This document shows, one piece after another, positions 1 through 8,009 of a DNA stretch of 64,000 bases. The stretch covers positions 28,946 through 92,945 of the forward strand of contig JAOTXY010000003.1 in the NCBI GenBank assembly GCA_029862125.1, in the 5' to 3' direction. The DNA is from Gammaproteobacteria bacterium. Lineage in GTDB: Bacteria; Pseudomonadota; Gammaproteobacteria; GCA-001735895. Numbering within the stretch: position 1 is the stretch's first letter; each line of letters begins with the position of its first letter. Made by a program: the position numbers and the translations under genes. The notes below the pieces were generated by a model. It was not told where the DNA came from, made no database searches, and worked only from the letters and a program-made list of their open reading frames with translations.

Positions 1-214
1 TTGGCAATTCCATCACCGTTGACATGAACTGTACCTCGATCCAGTCCTCGGCATGACTGTCGACAAAGGCCGTTGCCGGCATACCTATTTCGCGCGCGAT
101 GCGTTGACGCTCAGCCGTGGTGATTTGTTTCGCGTCGATAAGCACGGCTGCCTGGCTACCGCCGAAGGCAGTGGCAGAAAAAGCGTCATAGAGCGCAAAC
201 GGGAAAGACTTCAT
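1..214 (-). CDS. PhzF-family protein, N-terminal part (runs off the window)
   Basis: The minus strand reads from an ATG at 214-212 to the window edge without a stop, giving 71 residues beginning MKSFPFALYDAFSATAFGG and continuing with SQAAVLID. A DAF...FGG..AAV start is typical of PhzF-like isomerase/epimerase-fold proteins, which usually run about 260-300 residues, so roughly three quarters lie outside the window. PhzF itself acts in phenazine synthesis, but most family members are uncharacterised isomerases and no phenazine genes are near. The family call is fair; the substrate is unknown. Confidence 0.7.
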   Translation of the reverse strand, partial: MKSFPFALYDAFSATAFGGSQAAVLIDAKQITTAERQRIAREIGMPATAFVDSHAEDWIEVQFMSTVMELP

Positions 215-416
215 GACTTGTCCCCGGAGTCATTACGCTGTAACAATAACGCAGCAATCTAAGCAAATTTGTGGTCATTGCGAAAGCGTTTTCTATACTT
301 GTACCTGGAGTTGAGTTTACGGATTTGAGATAACGTTTGTGAAAATAGGAAAAATTTCCGATTTTGGTCATGGAATCAGGGGTTTACCTGACGAATTTGT
401 AAGGCATAATAAAGCG

Positions 417-971
417 ATGAGGAATGCAAAAATCCTGAGATTGAACAAAGCCGGGATGCCGATTGACTGGATTTCGCGCGAAGAAGCTGCAACGCTGGTG
501 GTAAAGGATCAGGTGGTCTGGGCGTTGGGGGAAAATGCGTTTGAAATCCGGGGCGGGATCAACCGCATGGGACGGCAATCGGTGCTATCGTTGCCGAGTA
601 TCCTGGCGAGTGACGGCAGCGTCAAGCTTAACGACTTTGTGCCACCGCTGGTCAATAGTTACCTGTTCCGCCGCGATCAATTCCTGTGCATGTATTGTGG
701 TGGTGAATTCCCCGCGGATAATTTGTCGCGCGATCACATTCTACCCGTGTCACGTAGTGGTACCGATAGCTGGACCAATGTCGTTACTGCCTGCAAACGT
801 TGTAATCATCGAAAAGCGAATCGAATTCCAGAAGAAGCCGGCATGCAATTGCTCGCGGTTCCGTTCGTGCCGAATCGCTACGAGTTTTTCTACCTTGCTA
901 ACAAGAACATTCTCGCCGATCAGATGGATTTCCTGAAAACGCAGTTTTCCCGGAATGGCAAGTGGTCCTAG
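417..971 (+). CDS. HNH endonuclease family protein
   Basis: From the ATG at 417 the product has 184 residues. A GTG at 339 would add 26 residues, but the MRNAKILRLN start with the following WISREEAATLVVKD segment is where I expect members of this family to begin. The C-terminal half holds the HNH nuclease core: a CMYC knuckle (Cys91, Cys94), the RDH motif with His107, Asn121, and the second CKRCNH knuckle (Cys126, Cys129, His131). Proteins of this type are common small chromosomal nucleases of unclear role; no restriction or phage genes are adjacent. The stop codon overlaps the stop region of the convergent SHMT-like gene. Confidence 0.8.
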   Translation: MRNAKILRLNKAGMPIDWISREEAATLVVKDQVVWALGENAFEIRGGINRMGRQSVLSLPSILASDGSVKLNDFVPPLVNSYLFRRDQFLCMYCGGEFPADNLSRDHILPVSRSGTDSWTNVVTACKRCNHRKANRIPEEAGMQLLAVPFVPNRYEFFYLANKNILADQMDFLKTQFSRNGKWS

Positions 972-2227
972 CGGTAGATCGGGAAACGCTCACATAACTC
1001 CAGGACCTTGTCCAGGTCTTCCTTTGCCTGGTTATCCGGTTTCTGTTCACAGCGCTCGATGGTTCGCGCAATTATCTCACCAAGCAATTTGAAATCCTCG
1101 ACCTGCAGCCCGCGCGTGGTTGCGGCGGCAACTCCGAGACGCAGTCCCGCCCATTCGGAAGGCTTTGTCGAATCGAACGGTATCGGATTCTTGTTGGAGG
1201 TGAGGTTAACCCGGGCGAGGCCGTCCTGAACCTGCTGGCCTTTCAGGCCACGTGCGGAAAAATCGAGCAGTACCATATGGGTGTCGGTGCCACCACTTAC
1301 CAGTTTTATGCCATGCTCCGTTAGCGTCTGGCCCAACATGCACGCATTTTCAACGACTTGTTTACCATAACGTTTGAAATCATTACCGAGGGCTTCACCG
1401 AGGCACACCGCCTTGGCGGCGATAACCTGGCTGTGCAGGCTGCCCTGTACGCCGGGGAAAACGGCGGACTGGAGTTGCTTTGCCCAGCTCGCATCACGCG
1501 ACAGAATCAGTCCGCCGCGCGGACCGCGCATGGTTTTAGTGGTAGTACAGGTTACGATATCGGCATGGAGCAGCGGGGAAGGATGAGCGCCGGCGGCAAC
1601 CAGGCCGGCAAAATGGGCCATATCAACCAGGTAAAGCGCTTCGACCGAGTCCGCGATATGACGCAATCGTTCAAAATCGATACAGCGCGGATACGCCGAA
1701 CCACCGGCAATCAACAACGCGGGTCGAACTTCCCTGGCCATGCGCTCGACTGCGTCGTAGTCAATTAACCCGGTTTCCCGGTCGACCCCATAGTGGTGCG
1801 CCTTGAACCAACGACCCGATAAATTCGGGTTGGCTCCATGGCTCAGGTGACCCCCGGCCGCCAGGTTCAGACTCAATATCCGGTCACCTGGTTTTACGGT
1901 TGCAAAAAATACCGCCTGGTTGGCCTGGGTGCCAGAGTGCGGCTGCACATTGACATAGTCGCAGGCAAACAATTCGCGGGCTCGATCGATCGCTGCCTGT
2001 TCGACCACATCGACAAATTCACCACCGCCATGAAAGCGATTGCCGGGGTAACCCTCGAGTGTTTTATTGGTCATCGGGTGTCCCAACGCGTCGAGTATCG
2101 CTTGGCTGACAATATTTTCCGATGCAATCAGTTCGATTTGTGTCTGTTGGCGCTGCAGTTCATTTACCAGCGCATCACCGATCAGGGGATCGGCTTCGAC
2201 AACATGGGTTTTAAAAAACTCAGACAT
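968..2227 (-). CDS. Serine hydroxymethyltransferase-like PLP enzyme, divergent paralogue
   Basis: A 419-residue member of the GlyA/SHMT fold, chosen to start at the ATG 2227-2225, which overlaps the stop of the leader ORF; an upstream ATG at 2281 lies inside that ORF. The IELIASEN and NVQPHSG motifs and the PLP lysine (Lys231, in TTTKTMRGPRGG) are present. Several residues nearly invariant in SHMT differ: the His before the PLP lysine is Thr230, and the YPGKRYYGGCEY segment reads YPGNRFHGGGEF (60-71). SHMT interconverts serine and glycine with tetrahydrofolate, and relatives act on methylserine or as aldolases. The changes and the nearby demethylation genes suggest a specialised paralogue, not the housekeeping copy. 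The fold is certain; the reaction is open. Confidence 0.8.
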   Translation of the reverse strand: MSEFFKTHVVEADPLIGDALVNELQRQQTQIELIASENIVSQAILDALGHPMTNKTLEGYPGNRFHGGGEFVDVVEQAAIDRARELFACDYVNVQPHSGTQANQAVFFATVKPGDRILSLNLAAGGHLSHGANPNLSGRWFKAHHYGVDRETGLIDYDAVERMAREVRPALLIAGGSAYPRCIDFERLRHIADSVEALYLVDMAHFAGLVAAGAHPSPLLHADIVTCTTTKTMRGPRGGLILSRDASWAKQLQSAVFPGVQGSLHSQVIAAKAVCLGEALGNDFKRYGKQVVENACMLGQTLTEHGIKLVSGGTDTHMVLLDFSARGLKGQQVQDGLARVNLTSNKNPIPFDSTKPSEWAGLRLGVAAATTRGLQVEDFKLLGEIIARTIERCEQKPDNQAKEDLDKVLELCERFPIYR

Positions 2228-2345
2228 CGATAGCGCCGCACAGGCCGAGGTCGCGAATTTTGAGCCAGTCGCGATACCCATGCATCGGTTTAAAATGCGC
2301 GTTTTCGGCCCGTGACGGGCAGAATCTGGTTTTTTCCCCGGACAT
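2220..2345 (-). CDS. 41-aa leader ORF coupled to the SHMT-like gene
   Basis: An ATG at 2345-2343 preceded by a good GGAGAT ribosome binding site opens a 41-codon frame (starts MSGEKTRFCPSRAENAHF) that stops with a TGA inside ATGTCTGA, so it overlaps the ATG of the SHMT-like gene. I do not recognise the peptide; it has two cysteines and is rich in Arg and charged residues. Position and overlap suggest translational coupling or a regulatory leader. It could instead be a small subunit, or an N-terminal piece lost by a frame change. Confidence 0.5.
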   Translation of the reverse strand: MSGEKTRFCPSRAENAHFKPMHGYRDWLKIRDLGLCGAIDV

Positions 2346-2524
2346 GGTTATCTCCGTTAAAACACTAATCGCAATCTAGCAACTGCAGTTAATCTGCGCA
2401 ACGACCAGTGATCGGTTAACGGAAGATTTTTGACTGTTAAAACATGGTGTTATTCTATACTCCTAAGTATTATCTTCATCTACTAGCAACAGGCACCTAA
2501 GGGCCTGCAAGAACCGGGACCCGA

Positions 2525-3025
2525 ATGGAAGACATATTCCACGACATTTCAAAATACTATGCAGCCAACATTATCGAGAATGTTCTGGTTATTGGTAAAA
2601 TTATTTACCAGGATGATGGTTACAGGTTTGCCCGCGATGACGTTCAAGGTCCTTTCAACCTGGTTGATCCGGAGGCCGACGTTACCCGCATGGTTCATGT
2701 TATTGGCGAAATTCACCCGCGCTCCGCGCTGGAAAAGATTTTTGAAGTCGAGATCAATTCCTGCCTTTACCTGAACGAAAACGAAGACACCGGTGAAATT
2801 GAAGTCCGCTCCATCCACAAGGGTATGGGCACTGCGATTTATTCCAAACAGGAGTGCCCGCTAATTCTATGGAATCCAAATTACGAGGCGCATCGTTATT
2901 TTGATGTGATGGACATAGGGAATGTATTTACCGAACCTCGACTAAAAAACAGTTTTACCGCGATTCTTGCTGAAAGCCTGCGCGAGTTCGAATTGTTCCC
3001 GCCGCTAGTCCAATTGAAAAAGTGA
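2525..3025 (+). CDS. Hypothetical protein, 166 aa
   Basis: A 166-residue acidic soluble protein, MEDIFHDISKYYAAN onward, with no signal peptide or membrane segment. I do not recognise a family. It stands alone on the plus strand between two minus-strand amine-related genes. The ribosome site before the ATG is weak (GGGA). Its stop codon falls within the first of two tandem hairpins at 3022-3059. The long frame and ordinary composition support a real gene; function unknown. Confidence 0.6.
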   Translation: MEDIFHDISKYYAANIIENVLVIGKIIYQDDGYRFARDDVQGPFNLVDPEADVTRMVHVIGEIHPRSALEKIFEVEINSCLYLNENEDTGEIEVRSIHKGMGTAIYSKQECPLILWNPNYEAHRYFDVMDIGNVFTEPRLKNSFTAILAESLREFELFPPLVQLKK

Positions 3026-3059
3026 CACCCGTAGGGTGTCATCCCCGCGCAAGCGGGGA
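3022..3059 (+). repeat. Tandem hairpin, REP-like, at the gene end
   Basis: Two adjoining hairpins: TGACACC/GGTGTCA around the stop codon of the 166-aa gene, then TCCCCGC-gcaa-GCGGGGA. A near-identical two-hairpin unit sits over the stop of the MttB gene at 63963-63997. Such CCCCGC-GCAA-GCGGGG units are common dispersed repeats in proteobacteria and may serve as bidirectional terminators or mRNA ends between this gene and the convergent MttB gene. Confidence 0.65.
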
Positions 3060-3137
3060 TCTAGAAAGTTAATGACACAGTAAGATTCCGATAAGTTGGA
3101 CCGCCTCTCTCAAGGGATCTCGTGACCCGGCCCGGTA

Positions 3138-4673
3138 TCAGGGTAAAAGAATATTAAACTTACTTCGGATTTTCGCATCGACCACCGGGTCGATGTAATT
3201 CGGCCGATGCCGGGATAATATCTCGCGCACTTCCCGGTTGGCTTTTTGTGCGGCATCCTGCGCACCGCCTTCGGCCCAGGTCGTCGGTTCGAGACGATCA
3301 CCGAGTTTCGGATAAAAGTAATCGCGTTCCATCGCTTCCATGGTCTGGGTCTCACCGATGAAATGGCCCTCCCCGGTTATTACGTTTTTCATCGCCTCGA
3401 AGGCCAGTGTTTCCTCGGTCACTTCAACTCCGCGAATCATGCGGTAGACGTGCGACAACATTTCGTTGTCGAGCAGGAAGGCCTCGAAAGAGGTGCCGAG
3501 CAGGCTGGCCATCATGCCCGAAGATTCGTAAACCATGTTGGCGCCGGACAATCCACAGGCGAGTGACGACAACGCTTTTTCCATTCCCATTTGTGCATCC
3601 ACTGCTTTCGCATCAGACATGCTGGAGGCGACACCGGAGGGGACACCGATATGATTTGCCAACTGGGCAGCACCCGCGTTCAGAATCGAAATTTCTCCGC
3701 CGCCGCCGCAAAACGCCCCGGTGCGCAAGTCAATGACGAAGGGCCAGTTGGAAAATATCATCGGGTAGCCGGGTGCAAAAATATTGACCATGACCAGTGC
3801 CGCGAGGGTTTCGGCAAATGACGCTGCGAGCATACCGTCGATGGTTGCGGGTGAGGTTGCCCCCGACATGGCGGCAACTATGGAGTTGATCGGCATACCG
3901 CGCCGAATACTGGCCAGGGCGACGTCAAAGGCGTCCTCGCCATAGCGCATCGGCGAAATTATCGGGCTTATGTGCGCTTTACAAAACGGCTTCTCGGCAA
4001 ACTTTCCCTCACCCCCCGCTACCCAGTCAAACATGTCGACGATCGGATCGACATGCTCGCCAAGGGTGAAGTTGGTGCCGACCGGTTTTTGCGTGCCGCG
4101 CATCAGGCAATAGGCGGTATTGATGTCGAGCTCGAAGATATCGGGTACATCGGTGGCAACGCAGCAGCGGGTAAACCAGGATATGTTCGGCAGTGTATCG
4201 GCGAGACGGGTGAAAGCGAACAAGTCCTCAAGTGTCGATGGACGATAAACGTGGGAATCGAGATCCAGAGTTTGTACCGCGGCGCCACCGGTGCCGAAGT
4301 AGACGCGATCACCGCCGACTTCGAAACTGTATTTTTCATCACGGCCATGAAAGACAAAGGATTTACAGGCTCCGTCGATAATATCCTCGACCATGTCCTG
4401 CGAAAAGCACAGGCGCCCAAGTTTGTTTATGGTCGCGCCGCAGTTGAGCGCCTGGTCGGTGAGGGCCTGTGGTGAATCGCCCATACCAAGCTCGGCCAGC
4501 ATTCGAATCGAGGTTTCGTAAATTTGCTCGACCTGGGTATCGGTTAACGGTCGATACTGTCCGCCGGTTGGGCCGGCGGGTGCTGGATTGATCGCCGGCG
4601 GCTTGCTACGTTTTGCGAGCATTGCCTCACGGCTGCCCCCTCTGCGCCGCCTGGGTCTGGCAGAATCACTCAT
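3138..4673 (-). CDS. MttB-family (trimethylamine methyltransferase-like) protein, non-pyrrolysine
   Basis: 511 residues of the MttB superfamily, a TIM-barrel methyltransferase group that moves a methyl group from a methylated (often quaternary) amine to a corrinoid cofactor. The start is Arg-rich (RPRRRRGG). The C-terminal signature GEGHFIGETQTMEAMERDYF is present, matching the HF.G...TM region of the other two homologues in this window. The frame is open without the in-frame amber codon that encodes pyrrolysine in true MttB, so it belongs to the pyrrolysine-free group, of which glycine betaine and other betaine methyltransferases are known members. It overlaps the upstream FAD/GcvT gene by ATGA, so the two should be made together. 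The substrate is not predictable from sequence alone. Confidence 0.88.
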   Translation of the reverse strand: MSDSARPRRRRGGSREAMLAKRSKPPAINPAPAGPTGGQYRPLTDTQVEQIYETSIRMLAELGMGDSPQALTDQALNCGATINKLGRLCFSQDMVEDIIDGACKSFVFHGRDEKYSFEVGGDRVYFGTGGAAVQTLDLDSHVYRPSTLEDLFAFTRLADTLPNISWFTRCCVATDVPDIFELDINTAYCLMRGTQKPVGTNFTLGEHVDPIVDMFDWVAGGEGKFAEKPFCKAHISPIISPMRYGEDAFDVALASIRRGMPINSIVAAMSGATSPATIDGMLAASFAETLAALVMVNIFAPGYPMIFSNWPFVIDLRTGAFCGGGGEISILNAGAAQLANHIGVPSGVASSMSDAKAVDAQMGMEKALSSLACGLSGANMVYESSGMMASLLGTSFEAFLLDNEMLSHVYRMIRGVEVTEETLAFEAMKNVITGEGHFIGETQTMEAMERDYFYPKLGDRLEPTTWAEGGAQDAAQKANREVREILSRHRPNYIDPVVDAKIRSKFNILLP

Positions 4674-7084
4674 GTTCGTACCAATTGGTTGTCAGGATCA
4701 TAGAGAATCGGTTCCACCACTATTGCATCGTATTTCTCGCCCAGGATACCGACACTGAGCCGAGTATCGATTTCGGCCTGGTCAGGATCGACGTAGGCAT
4801 AGGCTATATTTTTTGCGACCCGATGACCATAACCCGCCGAGGTAACCGAGCCCACCTGCCGTTCTCCTGCAAATACCGGGTCACCACCATGGGCGCTGGC
4901 AAACTCGCAAGCGACCGTCATCGATACCAGCAACTTACGCGGGCCGCGTTCGATTTGCTCGAGCAGGGCCTGCTTGCCGATAAAACTGTTCTTGTCCAGT
5001 TTGACGAAACGATCGAGTCTTGCCTCCAGTGGATTGTGTTCATAGATCAGGTCCGCTTTCCAGTGCAGGTAACCTTTTTCGAGGCGCATCGATTCGGTTG
5101 CGTAAAGCCCGAAGTAACCGAGGTCGAAAGCTTCGCCGGCTTCATTTAATAGCTGCCACACCAGGTAGAGTTGTTCGTTCTGTACGTGCAACTCGTAGGC
5201 AAGTTCACCTGAAAAACTGACATTCATCGCGGTGACTTCGGCATGACCGATAAACATCTGGCGGCAACGTAACCATGGAAAAGCCTCGTTGGACCAGTCA
5301 CAACGCGGAGAGACCGATTGCAACAAGGCGCGAGATTTCGGTCCCGCTACGACCAGGATGGTATGGCTGTTCACCATTTCGGTAATCGTGACCGACTCGG
5401 GTTTGAATCGATTCAGCCAGTCCCGATCGTGCCACTCGGCGGCCGCGGCCGAACCCCACCAGTAGCGATTCTCGTCAAGTTTTACCAGGGTGGCCTCGCT
5501 TAGGATATTGCCCTTTTCAGTGAGCAGGTAACACAGTCCGAGCTTACCGATCTCGGTTGGCAGCCGGCCACAAATCATCTGATCGAGAAATGCTTCGACA
5601 CCGTCACCACTGATTTCATAGCGGTTGAATCCGGACACCTCCATGATGCTGATATGCTGTTGTAAATGTTCGACCTCGGTTGCAACCACGGCTTTGGTCG
5701 GGGTAAACCGGTAACTGTGCTCGTCAACGAAATCGGCATCCGGTTTGAAGAACAGGGCGCGCTCCCAGCCGTTGACGACACCCCAGGCACAGTTCAATTG
5801 ATCGAGCACCGGGTAGAGAGGGGTGGAGCGCGCGAGACGAGATGCGGGGCGGTGCTCGTGTGGCATATGATAGTGAAACTCGTTCTGGTAATCCTCGATC
5901 GCCTTGAGGCAAGTATGTTCGGTGTTGGCGTACTGGGTGAAGCGACGAGGATCGAGAAACCAGGCATCCCATTCGCATTCGCCATGCACGATCATTTCGG
6001 CAAGCAACTTGCCGTGGCCACCTGCTTCACCGATACCGGCGCGAAGGCCGATTGCGCAATACGCGTTTTCCACGCCCGGGACAGGCCCAATCAACGGCGC
6101 CCCGTCGATGGTGTAGGTTATCGGGCCGTTGATGGTCGTGTGGATACCCGCCTCGGTAAGTGCGGGCAGCCGCTCGAATATGCGTTCCATGTTATCGAGA
6201 CAGCGGTCGAGGTCGGAAGGACACAGCGCCTGGGTGAAATCCGCGTCGATTCCGTCCATGCCAAAGGTTTTGCAGTCTTGTTCGTAGACACCGACCAGTA
6301 ACCCCAGTTTTTCCTGGCGACTGTAGAAGTCATCCCCGGGATCACGGATGATGGGCACCCGAAAATCGAGCGCCTCGAGTTCCGGCATGGTATCGGTCAG
6401 GAAATACATGTGCTCCATCGAGGTGACCGGATGGGTCACGCCGAGCATATTGCCAACCTCGTTCACCCGGTAGCCGGTCGCGTTGACCACTTTTTCGCAG
6501 GTAATGTCGCCGTTTTTGGTATGAACAATAAATTCACCACCGGGTTTGCGGGTTATGTTTTCGACGGGATTGAATCGATAAACCTCAGCACCCGCCTCGC
6601 GCGCCTTGCGCGCCAGGGCAAAGGTGATACCGGCCGGGTCGATATCACCATCAAGCGGGTCCCACCAGGCGCCCAGTAATCCCTGGGTATTCATCAGGGG
6701 ATGGCGCCTGCCCGCTTCATCGGCGTCGATGAACTCCATGTCTACGCCCATACCAGCCGCCATGCCGACGAAATGCCGGTAGGTGTCGACCTGGTCACGG
6801 GTATGCGCAAGGCGCATCCCGCCGGTGATATGGTAGGAGATCGGGTTTTCCGGATCGGCGGCGAGTTCGCGATATAGATCAATACTGTGACGTTTGAGCG
6901 CAACCATGGTCTGGTTGCCGCCAAACTGGGTGACCTGGGCGGCTGCATGCCAGGTCGAGCCCGAAGTCAATTCATCACGCTCGACCAGCACCACATCGGT
7001 CCAGCCCTCGCGGGTCAAATGATAGAGTGTTGAGCAACCGGCGATGCCGCCACCTATAACGACAACGCGCGCATGAGATTTCAT
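4670..7084 (-). CDS. FAD-dependent oxidoreductase/GcvT fusion, dimethylglycine/sarcosine dehydrogenase-like
   Basis: 804 residues in two parts. Residues 1-~400 form a DAO-type FAD domain with VVVIGGGIAGCSTLYHL at the start and STWHAAAQ, in which His46 matches the histidine that carries covalent FAD in dimethylglycine dehydrogenase. Residues ~430-804 form the aminomethyltransferase (GcvT) and C-terminal barrel domains that pass the released one-carbon unit to tetrahydrofolate. Family members oxidatively demethylate dimethylglycine, sarcosine or similar N-methyl compounds. The stop overlaps the start of the MttB gene (ATGA), implying a joint role in stepwise demethylation of one substrate. Substrate inferred only. 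Confidence 0.85.
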   Translation of the reverse strand: MKSHARVVVIGGGIAGCSTLYHLTREGWTDVVLVERDELTSGSTWHAAAQVTQFGGNQTMVALKRHSIDLYRELAADPENPISYHITGGMRLAHTRDQVDTYRHFVGMAAGMGVDMEFIDADEAGRRHPLMNTQGLLGAWWDPLDGDIDPAGITFALARKAREAGAEVYRFNPVENITRKPGGEFIVHTKNGDITCEKVVNATGYRVNEVGNMLGVTHPVTSMEHMYFLTDTMPELEALDFRVPIIRDPGDDFYSRQEKLGLLVGVYEQDCKTFGMDGIDADFTQALCPSDLDRCLDNMERIFERLPALTEAGIHTTINGPITYTIDGAPLIGPVPGVENAYCAIGLRAGIGEAGGHGKLLAEMIVHGECEWDAWFLDPRRFTQYANTEHTCLKAIEDYQNEFHYHMPHEHRPASRLARSTPLYPVLDQLNCAWGVVNGWERALFFKPDADFVDEHSYRFTPTKAVVATEVEHLQQHISIMEVSGFNRYEISGDGVEAFLDQMICGRLPTEIGKLGLCYLLTEKGNILSEATLVKLDENRYWWGSAAAAEWHDRDWLNRFKPESVTITEMVNSHTILVVAGPKSRALLQSVSPRCDWSNEAFPWLRCRQMFIGHAEVTAMNVSFSGELAYELHVQNEQLYLVWQLLNEAGEAFDLGYFGLYATESMRLEKGYLHWKADLIYEHNPLEARLDRFVKLDKNSFIGKQALLEQIERGPRKLLVSMTVACEFASAHGGDPVFAGERQVGSVTSAGYGHRVAKNIAYAYVDPDQAEIDTRLSVGILGEKYDAIVVEPILYDPDNQLVRT

Positions 7085-7138
7085 ATTGTAAGTAGTATCA
7101 TGGAATAGATTTCAGTGAAATAGATAAGGGACCTGATC

Positions 7139-7972
7139 ATGAGGAAATTCTTAATCATCTGCTTTTCATTCTTTTTTTCATCCGGCATTGCACTGGCCGA
7201 TGTGCAGATTACGATCAAGGGCGACAAGGGACGCATCAGCACGTTTAGCAGCAATGGCAAGATGGCGCGTATCGAAGATAAACAAATGCCCGGCTATGTG
7301 TTAATCGATCATACAAGCGGTGATTTTTATATGGTCGATACCAAACGTGGTGAAATTATGAGGAGCGGTATCGGCAAGGGAGATGTTGCCGTCAACGCTT
7401 CGAAAATTAGCATAAACCTTAAGGATAAAGGTGACGGACAAAAGATTGCAGGTTATTCAACCCGTAAATTGGAAATGATCGCGAATGGAGAAAACTGTGG
7501 CACTATTTACGCCTCGAGCAAATTGCTAAAAAATAATGAGATTCGAGCAATTTTCGAGTCGATGCGAAGCATGCAACAATTTTCCCGCAACATGACAGGG
7601 GGTATGGGCGGAATCATGTCGGTATGCCAGCAAGCTAACATGCAGCTAGCCGACAAGATCGAATCGAGCGGGGTGCCGATGCGAGTGCTCGATCAAAGCG
7701 GCAAGCTGCAATCGGAAGTGGTAGCGGTCGATACGAAAAAGAAGTTTGCCGCCAGTCACTACACGCTGCCATCTGGCATGAAGGTTGTTGATATGAGCGA
7801 CAAGATGAACCAGGCGGAACAAGAAACCCAGCAGATGATGGGAGATATGCCGAATATGGGCGAGTTGATGAAGCAGATACAACAGGGCGGCGGGCAGATG
7901 ACGGAAGAAATGCAGCAGCAAATGGAGCAGATGCAGGAAATGATGAAACAGCTGCAGCAACAATCCCAGTAG
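7139..7972 (+). CDS. Secreted protein with Met/Gln-rich C-terminal tail
   Basis: 277 residues with a signal peptide (MRKFLIICFSFFFSSGIALA) and an AAGGG ribosome site. The mature part (22-~215) looks like a beta-rich periplasmic domain resembling DUF4412-type proteins, with two cysteines (NGENCG and SVCQQ) that may pair. The last ~55 residues are almost entirely Met, Gln and Glu in short repeats (MQQQMEQMQEMMKQL), likely a helix; Met-rich stretches can bind copper, but no copper genes are adjacent. It is divergent from the FAD/GcvT gene. Function unknown. Confidence 0.65.
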   Translation: MRKFLIICFSFFFSSGIALADVQITIKGDKGRISTFSSNGKMARIEDKQMPGYVLIDHTSGDFYMVDTKRGEIMRSGIGKGDVAVNASKISINLKDKGDGQKIAGYSTRKLEMIANGENCGTIYASSKLLKNNEIRAIFESMRSMQQFSRNMTGGMGGIMSVCQQANMQLADKIESSGVPMRVLDQSGKLQSEVVAVDTKKKFAASHYTLPSGMKVVDMSDKMNQAEQETQQMMGDMPNMGELMKQIQQGGGQMTEEMQQQMEQMQEMMKQLQQQSQ

Positions 7973-8009
7973 AACAGCAAAATTTCCGTTGCCTGGAAAC
8001 TAACCTAAT

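Noticed and set aside
5666..6301. 211-codon plus-strand frame inside the FAD/GcvT gene
   Set aside because: It is antisense to a well-conserved domain and has no family pattern of its own; GC-rich codon bias explains it.
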